Shown: positions 22,701 through 36,504, numbered from the stretch's first letter. The stretch: DNA of 64,000 bases from Paramacrobiotus metropolitanus (GCF_019649055.1 NW_026570237.1:1364001-1428000); one strand, 5' to 3'. Notes: generated from the sequence alone by a model not told the origin. Numbers and translations are program-made.

Positions 22701-23533
22701 TTGCAGTAGCCAGTAAGTTTTAACGCATTTTTTTAGCACTGTATCTGTGCTAAGTGTGCTTCTATGATCTATCATTCTGATTCAAGTTTGTTCGAAAAAA
22801 AGATCTCGCGCAACTGAGTTTTTGAAAGATCTCGCGCATTTGGAGGATGTCAGTATTTCTTATGTTGCAGTTATTGCAGTTTATTACGAGCACAAATATG
22901 AGTTTCGTTTTTAGCCTACTAGTTTGAGTGTCACGTAGATTGTGATGTGGTGCTGCAGCTGCTGGTGGACTAGTGCTCGTTAGTTTCCCTCAGTGATCTC
23001 AGCTGTGAGAAACATGTTTCCTCAAATGATTCCAGGATATTTTGGGACGCTGTCAGCGCTGCTCGTAGCGGACAGATTGCTCCATAGCTGAGTAGCCGTG
23101 GAACAGAAATCTGCCAGTTTCGAAATATTGGCTCCATTGTCGCTTTGCTACGTGCTTCGCTTACTGTCATCTCCAGGTTGGTGTTGGTCTTTCTGGTCTC
23201 GGCTAGTTTAAGTGGGGCTCTCCGTACGAATTAACGAAATTGTGGAATTTTGGCACAATTTGGCCTAGGCAGCAGTCAGTCAGCCTAGCTCGGCTAGGCT
23301 GCCCAGGCAATACTCAGCAAAAGTGTAATTTATGCAGAAAAACTGCCCACCTGATAAAATTTGTGAGGTTGTCCAATCGCTCGTGTGCTTACGACTTTCA
23401 ATAAAGTTTGATGATATCGTTGTCACATTGTGATTGATTTTAATTCTTTTAGTTGATTTGAAATTAATTTTGATTGATTGATTTTTCATTAATTTTTAAA
23501 TAATTTTTAATTCTGATTTTGTAGGCTAGAGCG

Positions 23534-26500
23534 ATGTCCGATCCTGCAGCGTGCTGCGTGTTGTTGTGTCCTTCGTCGGAGCAGTCGCGTTCCTTGCGCA
23601 GCGTGTGCTTCTTCGATTTCCCGCATCCCACTGATCCGCGCTATCCCCTTTGGATTGAGCGCACTCTGCGTCCGAAAGACTGGACTCCGTCTCCGACCAG
23701 CAAGATCTGCAGCAAACACTTTCGTTCAACGGATATCCTCACATTGCGCCACGCGGATGGCTCCGGACGAGCGGAGAAGCGATTGAAATACGATGCGCTG
23801 CCGAGTGTTTTCGAAGGCATTCCGGATTCCATGCGTCCGCAGACACATGTTGTGCCGCGCGCAGACAGCCCGGAGATTGTTCCGACCACTAACTGTAAGT
23901 GCTTATTCCAAGAACTGTATTGTACTCGTGTAAATGTTCCTTCCGTTAAAATGACTTGACTGTCGAACGTTATGCTGCTGCACAGTAGCTAGCAAAAAGT
24001 TGATGAAGTAATGATCAATATTTAGAGGAAGAAAATTTCATATTTTAATGTAAAATTCAATGTTCAAGCGGATTTCAGTGTTGAAGCAAATTAATATTTC
24101 TCTAATTAGAACGTTGAAGTCATGACAGCTTGATTTTGAACGTGGTTAGACAAAAATATCGTGTATTCCTAACAGTGATGATTTAGTTTACGCCAAGAAA
24201 AATATTTTATCTTGTCTTGAAAATGGTATTATAGCTTGGCAGGTGAAAAAAATAGATCTTTTCATTACATTACGCCTTATTCACTAAATTGTTGTAACAC
24301 CATTAGGCGTTACTTACAAATAGTTCGGTAAAGCAACCGATTCGTTGACGATGTTTTCATCATCGGAATATTGAAGGATATTTTTTTGTTTCAGGTTCGA
24401 AGAAGCGTTCTGCCGATTGTTTGGACGAAAACTTGTGTAACGAAGCCCAGAAAGAATCTAGTGACTCCCTCAATGCTTCTATCGAAGAGGCGGAGGTATC
24501 CACAAAGGCGCAGTCGAATTTTTCCCACCCAAACGATGACCCTTCAAGCGTGAGTGCGACCGGACCGCTTTGTCCGTCAGCCTCGATTCCACGTGCAAAA
24601 AAAGCCAGACATGATTTTTCACCTGTCGTCTTCCAGTCAAACCCAACCCAGCTGCGATCCACGTGTTCGTTAGCGTATAAAATCGCCGGCGGACAACTTA
24701 CCGTGTTGGAGAACTGCGCTCAACACGTTTCTGTGGATTATCCTGCTGCCACGGACGCCGACGAGGCCCGCAAGTGCTGCGTTCCAGGATGTTCTAACGG
24801 GCGGGATGATAATCTGCAAGGGAGAATTCATTTTCACGCATTTCCCACAGATAAGCGCTTCCAGACCGAATGGATCAAGCGGGTGGCGTTTTCCAGTTTC
24901 TGGCAGCCGGCTCCGTATTCCGTCGTTTGCAGCGTCCATTTTCTCAACACGGATTACGGTTTTATTGGCAGGATTTTGTGCCTGAAACCGACAGCGATCC
25001 CGTCGCAATTGGGTTGCCGGAACGGACTGATGCGAAAGCTGAATGGACCGTGTCCGTTCAGTCGGATGTGCGCCATTTGCGGGTGCTGGAGAGGATCAAG
25101 CAGACCACCTACTACAAGTCCGCGTCCCGGTTGGCCTTTGTTCCGTTTCCAGAAGAAGGGAATGAACGACTGAAATGGCTGGCTTTGTGCCGTAACGTTT
25201 CTTGTGCGGGTGAACTATACGCCTGTGAACGACACTTTGCCCTGGCTGACATTCTGGCACGGTTTGAGCAGGATAGGGAAATGAAATTCGAGCTGCAGCG
25301 ACGTGATGGTATTCTGCCGCATCCCCACCAGCTACTCGTACCGTTGCCTTTGCAAAATCGAGCTCCGTCGCTCATTGCTCCACGACCTTCCCTTTCGAAT
25401 GACACCAGCAACAGCCAGAATAAGCCAGGTTCTTTGAATGGAGCAATTGTACAAGGTCGAACGGTTACCGCTACTCCGTCAGCTTTATTGATACATACAG
25501 TAGCGTCTTCGGCGACCCCGGGCGGTTTTTCGTTCTTGGTAATGCCTAATCAGAATGCGCTTCCGGTTGTTGCTTCTCCAATAGCGGCTGAACCGGACTG
25601 GCCGGGTAACCGTTGGTCCTTTAAGGAATGGACCACCTCCAGCTGCTACTGCTGACAAGTCACTCTTACCAGCGCATGCACACCAGGTGCGTTTCGAGAA
25701 AACCACATGTGGTCAGTGTGGTTTGCGATTCAACACATATTTATTGTACCGCATTCATGGATACGAACACGGAGGCAAAGAATTAGCCGACGATATTAGA
25801 AGTAGAACCGCGTGTTCTGAATGTGCAGAAAATTTTGATAGCTTCGACGCACTGGTGGAGCACGTTAAGATTCATGGAAGACAGACGGAGGAGTGTCCAG
25901 TTTGTAAGGGACGTTTTCGTGCACTGAACGACCATATTCGACGTGATCATCCTGATTGCCAGTACCGATCGAGGAAGAGTCCGGACCGCGTTCGGAAAGA
26001 TAATCTTCACCGGTGTGGAGAGTGTGGGAAGGTATTCAAAACAGCTGATGCTTTTGTCGTTCATGCCAAGGTATGTCAGCAAAGTGGAAGCGCATCGTTG
26101 GAATTTTGATTAACTTGTTTTATAATCGTTTACTGCATTCCATTTGTTTATACAGAAATATTCTAGAGAGAAATACAGAAATGTTCCAAAGAATTTTTGG
26201 TTGTTTCGTTTCAGGCGCACCGCGCTAAAGCCTTGTGGGCCACTCTGACGTGTAGCGACTGCGGTCTGCGCTTTAAAACGGATGTCTTATGCCGGCTGCA
26301 CAAAATCCACCACGGAAATGAAGAATCAACGGAGCTTACTCGTGACGCTCGAGAATGTCCTGAATGTCATCAAATCTTTGAGAGCCGGGAGGGACTAGTT
26401 GAACATGTTAGCGAGCATGGGAAAGCAACCGAAAAATGCGCACTGTGCGAAGAACGGTATATCTCTTTGGTGAACCACATAAGACGTGATCACCAAGCCC

Positions 26501-29497
26501 AAAATCCACTGAAAGCGGCGGTTTTGGCATGCTGCGTACCCGGATGTCAGAATGTGTGCGAGTCGGATACGCCGAATGCAAGTACAGCGAAAGTGCCGTT
26601 CTTCCGGTTCGTTGGATCAGCTGATCCGCGGTATGAAACTTGGATGCGGCGACTGCGGTACAATTCATCGTGGGTGCCGCATTTTAACGAAAGGATTTGC
26701 AGTGATCATTTTCTCGAGTCCGAGATCAAATTTAGGAAGGACAGTGCTTGGCTCGTAAGGACAGCCGTACCCAGTCAGCTGTCGTGCATGAGCGCATTAT
26801 GTGGACTAACTGCAGCAGAAATGGCTTCCGGAGCGATCGGTTGTGCTGTGTGTGGCTTGCGTCCGTCATCTGACCCACAACCGAAACCCTCCGACAAGCT
26901 GACGTTTTTTCGCGCGCCTTCTACTGCGTCTGGTGAATTAAGAAAGAAATGGGTGGATTACTGCAATCAGCAGCGCACGGACATCGATTGGGCATCCATC
27001 GGGGCGGATACACCGTGGTATGTCTGCGAAAACCATTTCGAGTGGAAGTACAGAAAAGCGGCGCAAGACGTTGGCTCTGTCGCCAGTGATAGTGAAGCAG
27101 TTCCGTCATTGTCCTTTTCCCTGGACATCAACTATGTTGGCTCAAATCTGACGAGTCCTAGTTCGCATGTGCGCGCAAATCTTGTGATGCGTAAAGGCAA
27201 TTTCTGTTGCGTGCCGGGATGTGAAACTATTTTAAAAAAGGGGGATTCCGTGGTAGGAAAATTTTTCGATTTTCTTCCACCAGCAGATGAACGGTATGAG
27301 GAATGGCTGCGGATGGTGCGATACAATTCTTCCTGGATTCCAAAGGGCCGTGCCAGAATTTGTTGGGATCACTTTCCCGCATCGGAAATTAGGCGCGGGA
27401 CTGCGGGGTCTAATCCACAGACCCGCTTACGCGTTACAGCTTTTCCCACTCAACTGTCCTGCATGGAATCGTTATGCACATTCTCTCCGGCAGAGATGAT
27501 GGCAGGAAAGGAAGGTTGTGCTGTATGTGGTCTGCGCCCGTTTGTACCAAATCGACGACCGAAAGTCTCGGAGAAGCTGGAATTCTTCCGGGCACCGTCT
27601 GGCGAAATTAGAGAGAAATGGATTAATTTTTGCAAATCGCAGAGGACGGATATTGAATGGAGTTCGATTTCGGAGAAAACACCGTGGTTCCTCTGCGAGA
27701 ATCATTTTGATGCGCAGAACAAAGCGGAATATGCGGCGCAGACAGCGACTCCTTCCCTTCCGTTTTCCATGTACGTCAATTCTAGAGATTCAGAATCTAC
27801 CGCAACTGCACGGCGCGAGCGAGCTGAAATGCAAGAAAGAAAAATGAAGAGAAAATTCCAGCCGCTTGGGTGTTGTGTACCGGGCTGTCGGAAATTCGCA
27901 TGGAACGACACACCATCGGCACCGGTATCCCTTCATTGTATCCGGCAAGGGATGGTGGGTCGAGAAGATTGGGTAAATCATATCCGTTGTTCTGTGTCAT
28001 GGAGTCCTAAACCACGCGATGCAATATGCAGTCGACATTTCTGCCCGGAAGATTTCGTCGAACTATCTGCCGACCAACCGGCCAAAGCCAGAAGGTTGAG
28101 AGCAAACGTTGTGCCGTCTCGGCTGGAGTGTGCTGAAGAGTACCGCGCTCCAATTAATAGTCATCCGTTAGTGGGACATGATAATGTTCAGACGTGCTGT
28201 GTATGTGGATGCTGGCGGCCAGTGGACGAGGCGGGTCTTATTCCGTCTGAGAGACTGAGCTTCTTTCCCTTTCCGGATGACGAAATCCTACGTGATTCGT
28301 GGGTAACTGCGTGTCGCCAGTGGAATCCCAGTTTGACTATGTCGAAAGAATCTGTTATTTGTGAAAATCATTTCTCGTTGGAGGATTTAACAAGCCTGCT
28401 GGAAGACGGCAAAGAAGCTAGACTGATGCCGAAGAGCGGTGCCATTCCAACATGTGAGAGGCTGTCTGTGTCTGTTAGAGTAAATACCAACGCACCAGTT
28501 AGAACGAGCAGCAACAGTGCTGGTCTTGGTTACTCTGGGTATAAATGCTGCGTGCCGGGATGTGGGATTCGTGCGCAAGTTGAAGGCAAATCGGAGAAGA
28601 TAACCTTTCATGTTTTTCCTGGTCTCGGCACTTCATCCCGCTTTTGCGAGTGGATGAACCGGATTCGCTGTGCAATTTCTTGGAAACCTGATCGGCACTC
28701 CCGAGTGTGTAGTAAGCATTTTCGTCCAGAAGATTTTGTGCAGGAAACGGCGAGAGGAAAACAGCCGCGCACTAATCTGTTAAAGAAAGATGTCGTGCCG
28801 TCAGTATTGCAGTGTGTCGAAAAGTTCCGAAGCCCGATCGGTTTAAGTACATCGGCTGAGACGCAGGAAGTGCGCGTGTGCTGTGTGTGTGGTTGGTGGC
28901 GCAGTACCCACGAAAGATTTGTCCGAGCAGAAGTACTGACGTTTTTCTCGTTTCCTTCGGATGATGATGTGCGCGTGAAGTGGATAAATGTTTGCCGCGA
29001 ATGGAATCCCGAATTCGTATTTTCGGAAGGGTTGCTGGTGTGTGAAAATCATTTTCATTTGGACGAATTAACGTGGGTGAATGTGAACCAGCTGAACAAG
29101 GAGGTAAAATTGCGAAGCGATGCAGTTCCGTCGACGAGATGTTTGCGTCCGCTAAGCGCTGTAGACGATACAAATGCGCGAGATGATGCTGCTCAAATGG
29201 CAGCAGGAGTGCCGTTTGATGATCTTGCTGGACTGTCTCCTTTTGATCTGCATCCGGACGCTGATACGGCGGATGAGGATGAAAGCGAAGCTGGCAGTGA
29301 TTTTTACGCCGAAAGAAACGCTATGTCGGCAGATGAGAGCGCATGGGATTATGATGCAGCGGAAGACGATGATTCGCTCATGAAAGATGATAATACCGAC
29401 GTATCCGTAACCGACATTGCAAATTCCATTTGCGCTCCTTTGAGAACGCCAATGGCTGCCGAAAATGGTCTTCCGGAGGACGAGGATTTTACTCGTG
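23534..29497 (+). other. Unit B THAP array (11 domains in exons 1-3)
   Basis: Exon 1 (23534-23894) is a single THAP domain nearly identical to that of unit A. Exon 2 has one a/b pair, a shorter Pro/Ser linker and a four-finger module. Exon 3 (26215-29497) has three C2H2 motifs, all with their zinc ligands intact (CALCEERY, unlike unit A), then four a/b THAP pairs ending in an acidic tail. The two frame changes fall in the subtype b domain of exon 2 and in the linker after it; the protein between them is conserved in the shifted frame. Confidence 0.8.
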
Positions 29498-32400
29498 GTA
29501 TGTGGATATGTGATACATATTGCGTTTTATTAATATCTTTTTGTCTACATTTGTGTGTATTCTTGGGTTATATGATTTCAGTTGGCGCCGTTCATGATAT
29601 GCCATCGGCACTGCCGTTCACCATAGAAGAGGCAATGGAGATTACACCTCCTTCTTCGCCCCCACGATATGCCCTGGATGATGCTTTGATGTGTAAGGAT
29701 GATTGACTGAACAGCGTTTGTTCTCTTAATAGTCAACGGGTCATTGCAGACTGTGACTGCTGTCACAAATTCCTTTCCACTCCGTGTTGGCTGCATGCAG
29801 CCAGCGTCTGCGATGAACCAGTTGTTCCGTTGTCCGTCGGAAGCTTGCCCAAGATGCTCTACCTGGATGTTTGCGACGATTCGCTGACTGGTAAACTATC
29901 TCATCTTTCCCGTATGAATTCATGCCGCCACCTGGGTAATCATTAATTCGTTTAGGAAAAGCTGTCTTCACGAAGGAAGTGATTGCCCGCCACACGGTGT
30001 TTGGACCGTTAATTGCTCCTGTGACGCCGGGCGATAGTGAGAAAGCGCTGTATTTTAGTATTACGGAAGAGCTACGTAGATATTACGAACTGGAGTCGGA
30101 TTACGCCTGCAACTGGATGAAGCATGTCCGCTTTGCGGACAGCCTGCAAAGCAGCAATTTGCTGGTGTTTTCGCGCGGATCGCAAGTGGTCTTTGTCACC
30201 ATCAAAACCGTCGCTCCTCACGAAGAACTAAAAGTCTGGTATTCCAGGCAGTACTTGGAAATGGTGGAAGCGCTTAAAAGCACTGCTGTGGAAGCCACCA
30301 TACTGAAAACGGAGGATGACGGTACAAATTTAGCCTGGAAATGCTTTAGTTAAGAGAAGTATTTTGGGATTTTGCTGAGCAGTATTTTTTTGCAGTTGAT
30401 GGGACTTGTTGCGATGATTATGACGAAATGGCAGATGCCGTACCTGGGAGCGAGGAAGTGCCAGGAAATTCCTCAGTGGGAGCTGTTTGTATGTCGCGTT
30501 TGCCGATGGAAAGCGAGTCATCGCTGCCAGTGACTGTAGATGATGATTACCGGCAGACTGACGGAAGATCTGGTGGACGGCCAAAGACATTGCGTTCGAA
30601 ACCGAAACGAATGAGCAAAGCGCGGACATTTTTCACCAGCAATATTTGTTTGGAATGCAACGTAAGGTTTCGGAGAGAGGATATGCTGCGTTTGCACCAA
30701 TTGGGTCACACGGGTTACGATGACCAGCCAGAACGAGAGTGTCCTGAATGCTCGAAGCACTTCGACGAATTTTCCGCTCTACTGAAACATGTAGACGAGC
30801 ATGGAACGCCGCTCGTGGAGTGCCCGGTCTGCAGTGAGACCTGCAGTTTGAGCGCTATACTCGTGCATCTACACCGCTACCATCCCGGATTTGAAAGAAG
30901 AGGATTGTATCTGAGACGTTTGAACTGCGATAAGTGCGGCATGCGATTTGCCAATAATTTCCTCTATCGGTTACATCAGCTAGGTCATCAGGACCAAGAG
31001 TGTGTCGACAGTATAAAAATCACGCGAAAATGTCCCGAATGCGATGAAATGTTCGAAAGACTGGAAAAGTTAGCGGAGCACGTGAATGTGCACGGAAAAC
31101 ACACAAAGAAATGCCCAGTATGCAACGGCTATTACGCTGGAATGAAGAAACATATTGCACGTAATCATCCGCAGTACTTGCCCGAAACATGTTGCCCGAA
31201 ATGTAGGAAAGAATGCACGAATGAATCCTCCTTACTGCGCCACCTGCGGGTTCGTTTGTACATTCAGTAATGGAAGTTAAATACATGACTACGTTCCCGT
31301 ATTTCCAACGTGGTTTTACTTTTAGAGCCATCGGGTAAGAGCATCTATGGATAACTTGACGTGTCAGGAATGTCGACTGCAGTTTCCGAAAGACAGTTTA
31401 TATGTCATTCACAAGACCAGCCATGACTCTGCAGCCTATCACGTTATTTCGGGCGCGGAAAAGTGCCCTGAATGTGACAAAGAGTTCGACGGGATGGTTG
31501 CACTGTTGGAGCACGTTGTTAGTCATGCTGTAGCAGCGGAGAAATGCCCAGAATGCAACCATTGGTTCGGCCGCCACCGTTTGCGTAAGCACATGAAGAA
31601 CCATCATCCTGCGCGAGCGCATAAGGCTGTTTTGCAACAGAAAGATTCGGAGGAAACGCCCAAGAAGGTACTACAACAGAGAAACCAAATTCCAAAAAAT
31701 ATAATTTGCAATTGTTTATTGTATAGATTCATCCGAAAACGACACCTGAAGCATTAGTGTGTACTGATTGTGGGCTGCGGTTCCTTACCGAAGATCTCCT
31801 CCATCTTCACAAGCATATACATACAAAGGATGAAATTTCAGTCAGCACAAGAGAATGTCCCGAGTGCCGGAAATTGTTTGCCACGGCGGATGAACTTGTG
31901 GAGCACGTCGCAGAACATGCATCAGTTGCAAGGAAGTGTCCGGTTTGTGGTCGGTGGCGAACGAATATGAGTCAACACCTCAAAAATCAGCATCCCGGAT
32001 ACAAGAAGGAGCACAAACACGTGCCGGTACGTGGCCGTGAATCCTTCTAACACGATCATACGTCATATCTGCTGTCCATAATTTTGAGAAATAATTATCG
32101 TACATCGTCCTCACTTTTACGAAGGAATGTTATTATTATTATTACGGCACAAGAGCAGACAACCCAAACGAGACTTCAAGGCTAGTCGAACAAAAACGTT
32201 TTTAAATGCAATGTAAAGAATTAAGAGAGATCCACAGACTTGAGTACGAACTTAAAGGCAGGTACAGAACTGGCATCAAGAATTTTAGGGTTAACAGCAA
32301 TAATTTTATCAAGCAGACGCTTTAAACGCATTTCCATCGATTACTTTCATGGCCCGGGCAACTTCGATCCGTGCCGGCTTCCGTAAATTATAGCGCATGG

Positions 32401-35400
32401 TGTTATCTTTTACTTTAACCATATCCAGGAGGTAGGCAGGAAGCGGTAAAGAATATCCGACCGATGGCGTCAGAGCGATGCGGTGTGGCTGTTCAAGATC
32501 TGGAACAAAAATCAATTCCCGCTTCCGGCCTGCCTCCTGGATATCCAGTTAGGCCAGTTAGTTAGATATCCAGTTAGCATCCACGAGTATGAACACGGGG
32601 GCAAAAAATTAGACGAAGATATACGACGCACAACTACGTGTGCTGAATGTGCAGAGGAATTTGAGGTCTTTGACGCACTGGTGAAACACGTCCGAATTCA
32701 CTGCTGGCAGACGGAGGAGTGCCTGGTTTGTAAGGGACGTTTTCATGCATTGAACGAACATATTCGACTTTATCATCCCGATTGCCAGTACCGGTTGAAG
32801 AAAACTCGTAGAGACGGTCCGTATTGTGAAGAATGCGAGAAGGAGTTCGAATCACTTACCGTTTTTACGCGTCATGTCACTGTATGTCAGCTAGCTCACA
32901 AAGCTTCATTGATATGGAACATTATGTGTGCGTAATATTCGCACAAAAAAATAGGAATAATAAAAATTGCTACTGTGTTAGACTGCTTTATTCCTGTTTT
33001 TTTGTTTGACCCGGAATTTCTTGTACTCGAAGATTCGGAGTTGACGGTTGTGTTTCTCCTTGCAGAGTCACCGCGCTAAAGCCGCACTGGTCGCTCGTAC
33101 GTGTAGCGAGTGCGGTCTGCGCTTCAAGACCGATATCCTGTCTCGATTGCACAGAATGCTACACGGAAACGAAGAATCAACGGAGCTGATTCGTGACACA
33201 CGAGAATGTCCTGAATGCCACCAAAACTTCGAACATCTGGAGGAATTGGTTGCACACATTAGTGAGCACGGAAGAGCGACGCAACAATGTCCAGTGTGCG
33301 GAGACTGGTTTGCTGCGTTGGCTGAACACATCCGACATTATCATCCGGATTACCGCCGTCTTAGGCCAGTGAAATACGGGAATCTGACGTGCAGCGAATG
33401 CGGCCTGCGATTCACAAGCGATTTGTCATGCCGGTTGCATGCAACATCCCACGGGAAAGCGGACGTAGCGGAGGATATTCGTGAAATCCGAGAATGTCCA
33501 CAATGCGATGAAGGTTTTAAAGAACTGAATGAATTGGTTGAACACGTTATCGGGCACGGGAAACCAACCGAGAAATGTCCAGTCTGCGGAGAGTGGTACG
33601 CGGCATTGCAGAACCATACCCGACGCGATCATCCGGATTACCACTATCAAGTGGAACCTGACAATGAGAATGATCGCTCAGATGAAGATAACGCAAATCA
33701 AACGTACAGATGTCCAAAATGCAGCAGAAATTTAAGTTCAAAGATTAGCTTGGCGACGCATATTTCGGTTCGTTTCGAATTACTAGTTTGCCGACTCTTG
33801 CAGACAGGTATTATCTACCGGTAGTTTCGCTGTTTTTTAGAAGCATCGAGTGTACGAAGCGAAGTACGGAAACTTGACCTGCAGCGAGTGCGGACTGCGA
33901 TTTACAAACGATTTGTTGTGCCGGTTGCATGAAGTATCCCACGGGAAATTGGAAATAGCGGAGGATATCCGTAACACTCGAGAATGCCCGCAAGGCGATG
34001 GAATATTCCAAGAACTGGATCAGTTGGTGGAACATGTTGCCGGACATGGAAAGCCAACGGAAAAATGCCCGGTTTGCGGAGAGTGGTACGGCGCGCTGAA
34101 AAGTCACAGCAGACGTGAACATCCGGATTACCACTATCAGCTGTTAAAAGATGACAATGAAAACGACCGCTTGGATGCCGGGCTGGTCGACTCGTATAAG
34201 TGCCCGAAATGCAGCAAAGAATTCACTTCACACATCAGCTTGAAGGCGCATATTTCGGTTGGTTTTTCTATTGCTCTTATTCACATTCAGCATTCTTGCA
34301 GTTGTTGATCTGGCTGTTTCAGAATCATCGGGTGAACGAAGTGAAATACTGGAATCTGACGTGCAGCGAGTGTGGTTTGCGTTTCGGGAGTGAAGCCCTG
34401 TGCGATTTGCATCGTCTGCAGCATAAAGAGAAGGACGACTCGAGTAGTCTTGAGGAGGATGTGGATGGTTGTCCGCAGTGCGGTGAATCCTTCCAACAAG
34501 TCGTCGAACTGGTGGAGCATGTGGCTTCGCACGGAAGACGCACGGACAAATGCCCGGTGTGCGGTCAGTGGTATGCCGCCCTGAAGGAGCACATCCGCCG
34601 TGATCATAAAGAACATTACGCGGAATTTGTCGCACAAGAAAAATTAAATTGTGACACACCCAAGACGAAAGAAGGTAGCGGGTATCGATGCGAGAAATGT
34701 GGGAAACTGCTTCCCACGCGTACCAGCTTCGATTCGCACATGAGGGTGGGTGTTTTTAATAAGGCGCTGTTTATTTAAAGCTGCAGGATATTAAATTCTT
34801 ATTTTTCAGGGACATCGTGCGAACGAACTCATGTACGACTCTGTGACTTGCATCGAGTGCGGACTGCGATTTGGAAGTGCGCTGCTGTGTCAGCTGCACA
34901 GGTTGCAGCATGGCAGCGAAGGATGCAGCGATGAGGAGTTGAGCAACACCAAATCCTGTCCCGAATGTGAGGAAGAATTCGAAGAATTAGAACTGTTGGT
35001 CGATCACGTTACCGCACATAGCAAAGCGACCAGCAAATGTGCCGTCTGCAGTCGTTGGTTCAGTGATCTCCGACACCACGTGCGGCGCGAACACCCGGAG
35101 TCTTTTGAGGATTTTGTTACTCAGTTGCAGCGTTCTGGAGCAAAAGTCCCGGCTAAAGCCGTATCTGATGGATCGGAGCGAAAAGAGACTCCACAGAAAG
35201 GCTACTGTTGTCCAGAATGCTCCAGAAGTTTTGAGAATTTCGGTAGTTTTAAGCGACATTTGCAGGTAAGAGTTTTCGGGTGGTTGTAGGGAATGTGTGT
35301 AAGGTTTTTGAAAAAATTCTAATTTTGTGTTATTGTAGAGTCACGGCGTGGAAAATCCGTCCGATATTGTGACTTGCGACATGTGCGGTTTACGCTTTAC

Positions 35401-36504
35401 TAACGAACACCTGTGTGAGCTACATAAAGTGAGCCACGGATTATTCAGCAAAAACCTGGAAAACACGGGAAAATGTCCAGAGTGTGGAGGGAATTTTCAG
35501 CAGCTGCAGGCGCTGGCACAGCATCTTGGCACCCACGGAGTGCAGACGGAGCAGTGTTCGGTGTGCAACAAGTGGTTCGCTTCACTGCGACATCATGCGC
35601 CACAGTGTCGTAGTCACGCCGATCGCCATGACCGCTCCGAATCGTCAGATGATGCCGGAACGAACACGTCGGCATCTACCAAAACTGGAGACTGGAAGAA
35701 AAGCTTTGAATGTCAGGAATGCGGGAAAGAATTTCGTTTGCGTGCTGGTTTGCAGGCGCACATGAAGGTTGGTTCTTGTCGGAGTTTTTCTTTCGGATAA
35801 TCGGATTGATTCAGTTATCCATAATTTGTTCGCTGCTTTTTCAGACTGATCACGCGGCACTGAAATGTGTGGTTTGTGACAAAGTGTTCGGGAGCCATAC
35901 TGATCTGCAGCAGCATATGCTCGCTCACAGCAACAGAAATCAACTGAAATGCGGAATCTGCAAGAAAACATTCCAGTCGTCGCGTATCTTTGCGGCGCAT
36001 GTCAAAGAGCATGAAAATGGGAAATTATCGGAACCTGTTGCAGAAGAACCTGTGCCTAATGAATGCGTAGTGTGCCGGAAGTCATTTGCGGATTTTCTTG
36101 AGCTGAATCAGCATGTGAAGAAGCACAATGTTAACGGTGGATTTGATTGCGCGATGTGTAATGAAACATTTCCCTTCTATCATTTATTGTCTTGCCATGT
36201 GATGGAGAAACAGCATTTTCGTCCCAATATCGGCATCCGGTGCAGCGTGTGCGATGAAGAGTTGCCCGACGAAAGCGCGTTACAGCTGCATTTATTTACG
36301 CACCACGATGCGGAGTTGACAGTCAAGTGTTACCTGTGCGCGGAACGTTTCACTTGTAACGATGATCTCGACGTGCACATTGCTGCAGCGCACGCAACGG
36401 CGAATGGGGATGATTCCGAAATGGAGATGGATGAGGATGAGGAAGTGGGTCGGGAATGTTATCAGGAACTGATGGCAGGGTTAAGCGACGACAGCAACGA
36501 ATAA
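23534..36504 (+). CDS. Unit B: giant THAP-array / zinc knuckle / PR-SET / C2H2-array protein
   Basis: Sixteen exons: 23534-23894, 24395-26070, 26215-29497, 29582-29692, 29750-29890, 29956-30321, 30396-31249, 31326-31667, 31727-32026, a damaged exon ending 32881, 33066-33767, 33841-34257, 34323-34745, 34810-35265, 35339-35767, 35845-36504 (TAA). About 3,600 codons. Exons 1 and 4-6 have the same lengths as in unit A (361, 111, 141, 366), which supports the model. Order of domains is as in unit A: 11 THAP-like domains, knuckle, PR/SET, C2H2 modules. Damage: two frame changes in exon 2 (near 25094 and near 25600) whose net effect keeps the exon length in frame, and a foreign segment in place of the start of exon 10. 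ATTAAA at 36612-36617 is a likely polyadenylation signal at the place of AATAAA in unit A. With these lesions a full-length product is doubtful unless they are assembly errors. Confidence 0.65.
29750..30321 (+). other. Unit B zinc knuckle and PR/SET domain (exons 5-6)
   Basis: Exon 5 gives CDCCHKFLSTPCWLH and exon 6 the full PR/SET with CNWMKHVRFA, FSRGSQVVFV and EELKVWYSRQYLE. All motifs seen in unit A are kept, with no break. Conservation of this part while other exons are damaged suggests it was under constraint until recently. Confidence 0.85.
30396..36504 (+). other. Unit B C2H2 finger array (exons 7-16)
   Basis: The modules follow the same four-finger plan as unit A but in a different set: B keeps separate exons at 33066-33767 (two modules), 33841-34257 and 34323-34745 where A has one fused exon, and lacks A's extra exon block. 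Junctions rebuild the last finger with His from the next exon (for example HIS then KH, HIS then NH, HMR then GH). The final exon has six fingers and an acidic tail ending SDDSNE, as in unit A. Confidence 0.75.
32130..32578. mobile_element. Foreign insertion replacing the start of unit B exon 10
   Basis: Up to about 32130 the intron matches the intron after exon 12 of unit A (18843 on). The match then stops at a short TAT/ATT run and resumes at about 32579 inside finger 1 (IHEYEHGG), so acceptor, exon start and the first Cys pair are gone. Inside is an inverted repeat (32425-32445 against 32519-32541, core AGGCAGGAAGCGG and its complement) and tandem CCAGTTAG words at the right edge. A minus-strand frame (32309-32515) reads as protein-like sequence that I do not recognise. 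Possible sources are a transposon fragment or DNA captured during break repair. Confidence 0.55.

Larger units (their letters stand above)
22099..23533. other. Spacer between units A and B
   Basis: No gene is visible. The spacer holds the polyadenylation signal of unit A, a MITE-like element (22261-22408), a non-coding element repeated in the other spacers (22600-22700) and the upstream block shared with the other units (about 22980-23130). Just before the ATG of unit B lies a TTTTGTAG followed by GCTAGAGCG, resembling a 3' splice site in the leader. Confidence 0.5.

Noticed and set aside
25112-25411. Minus-strand frame in unit B exon 2
   Set aside because: Complement of the THAP subtype b domain and linker, also seen in the same place in unit A for the same reason.
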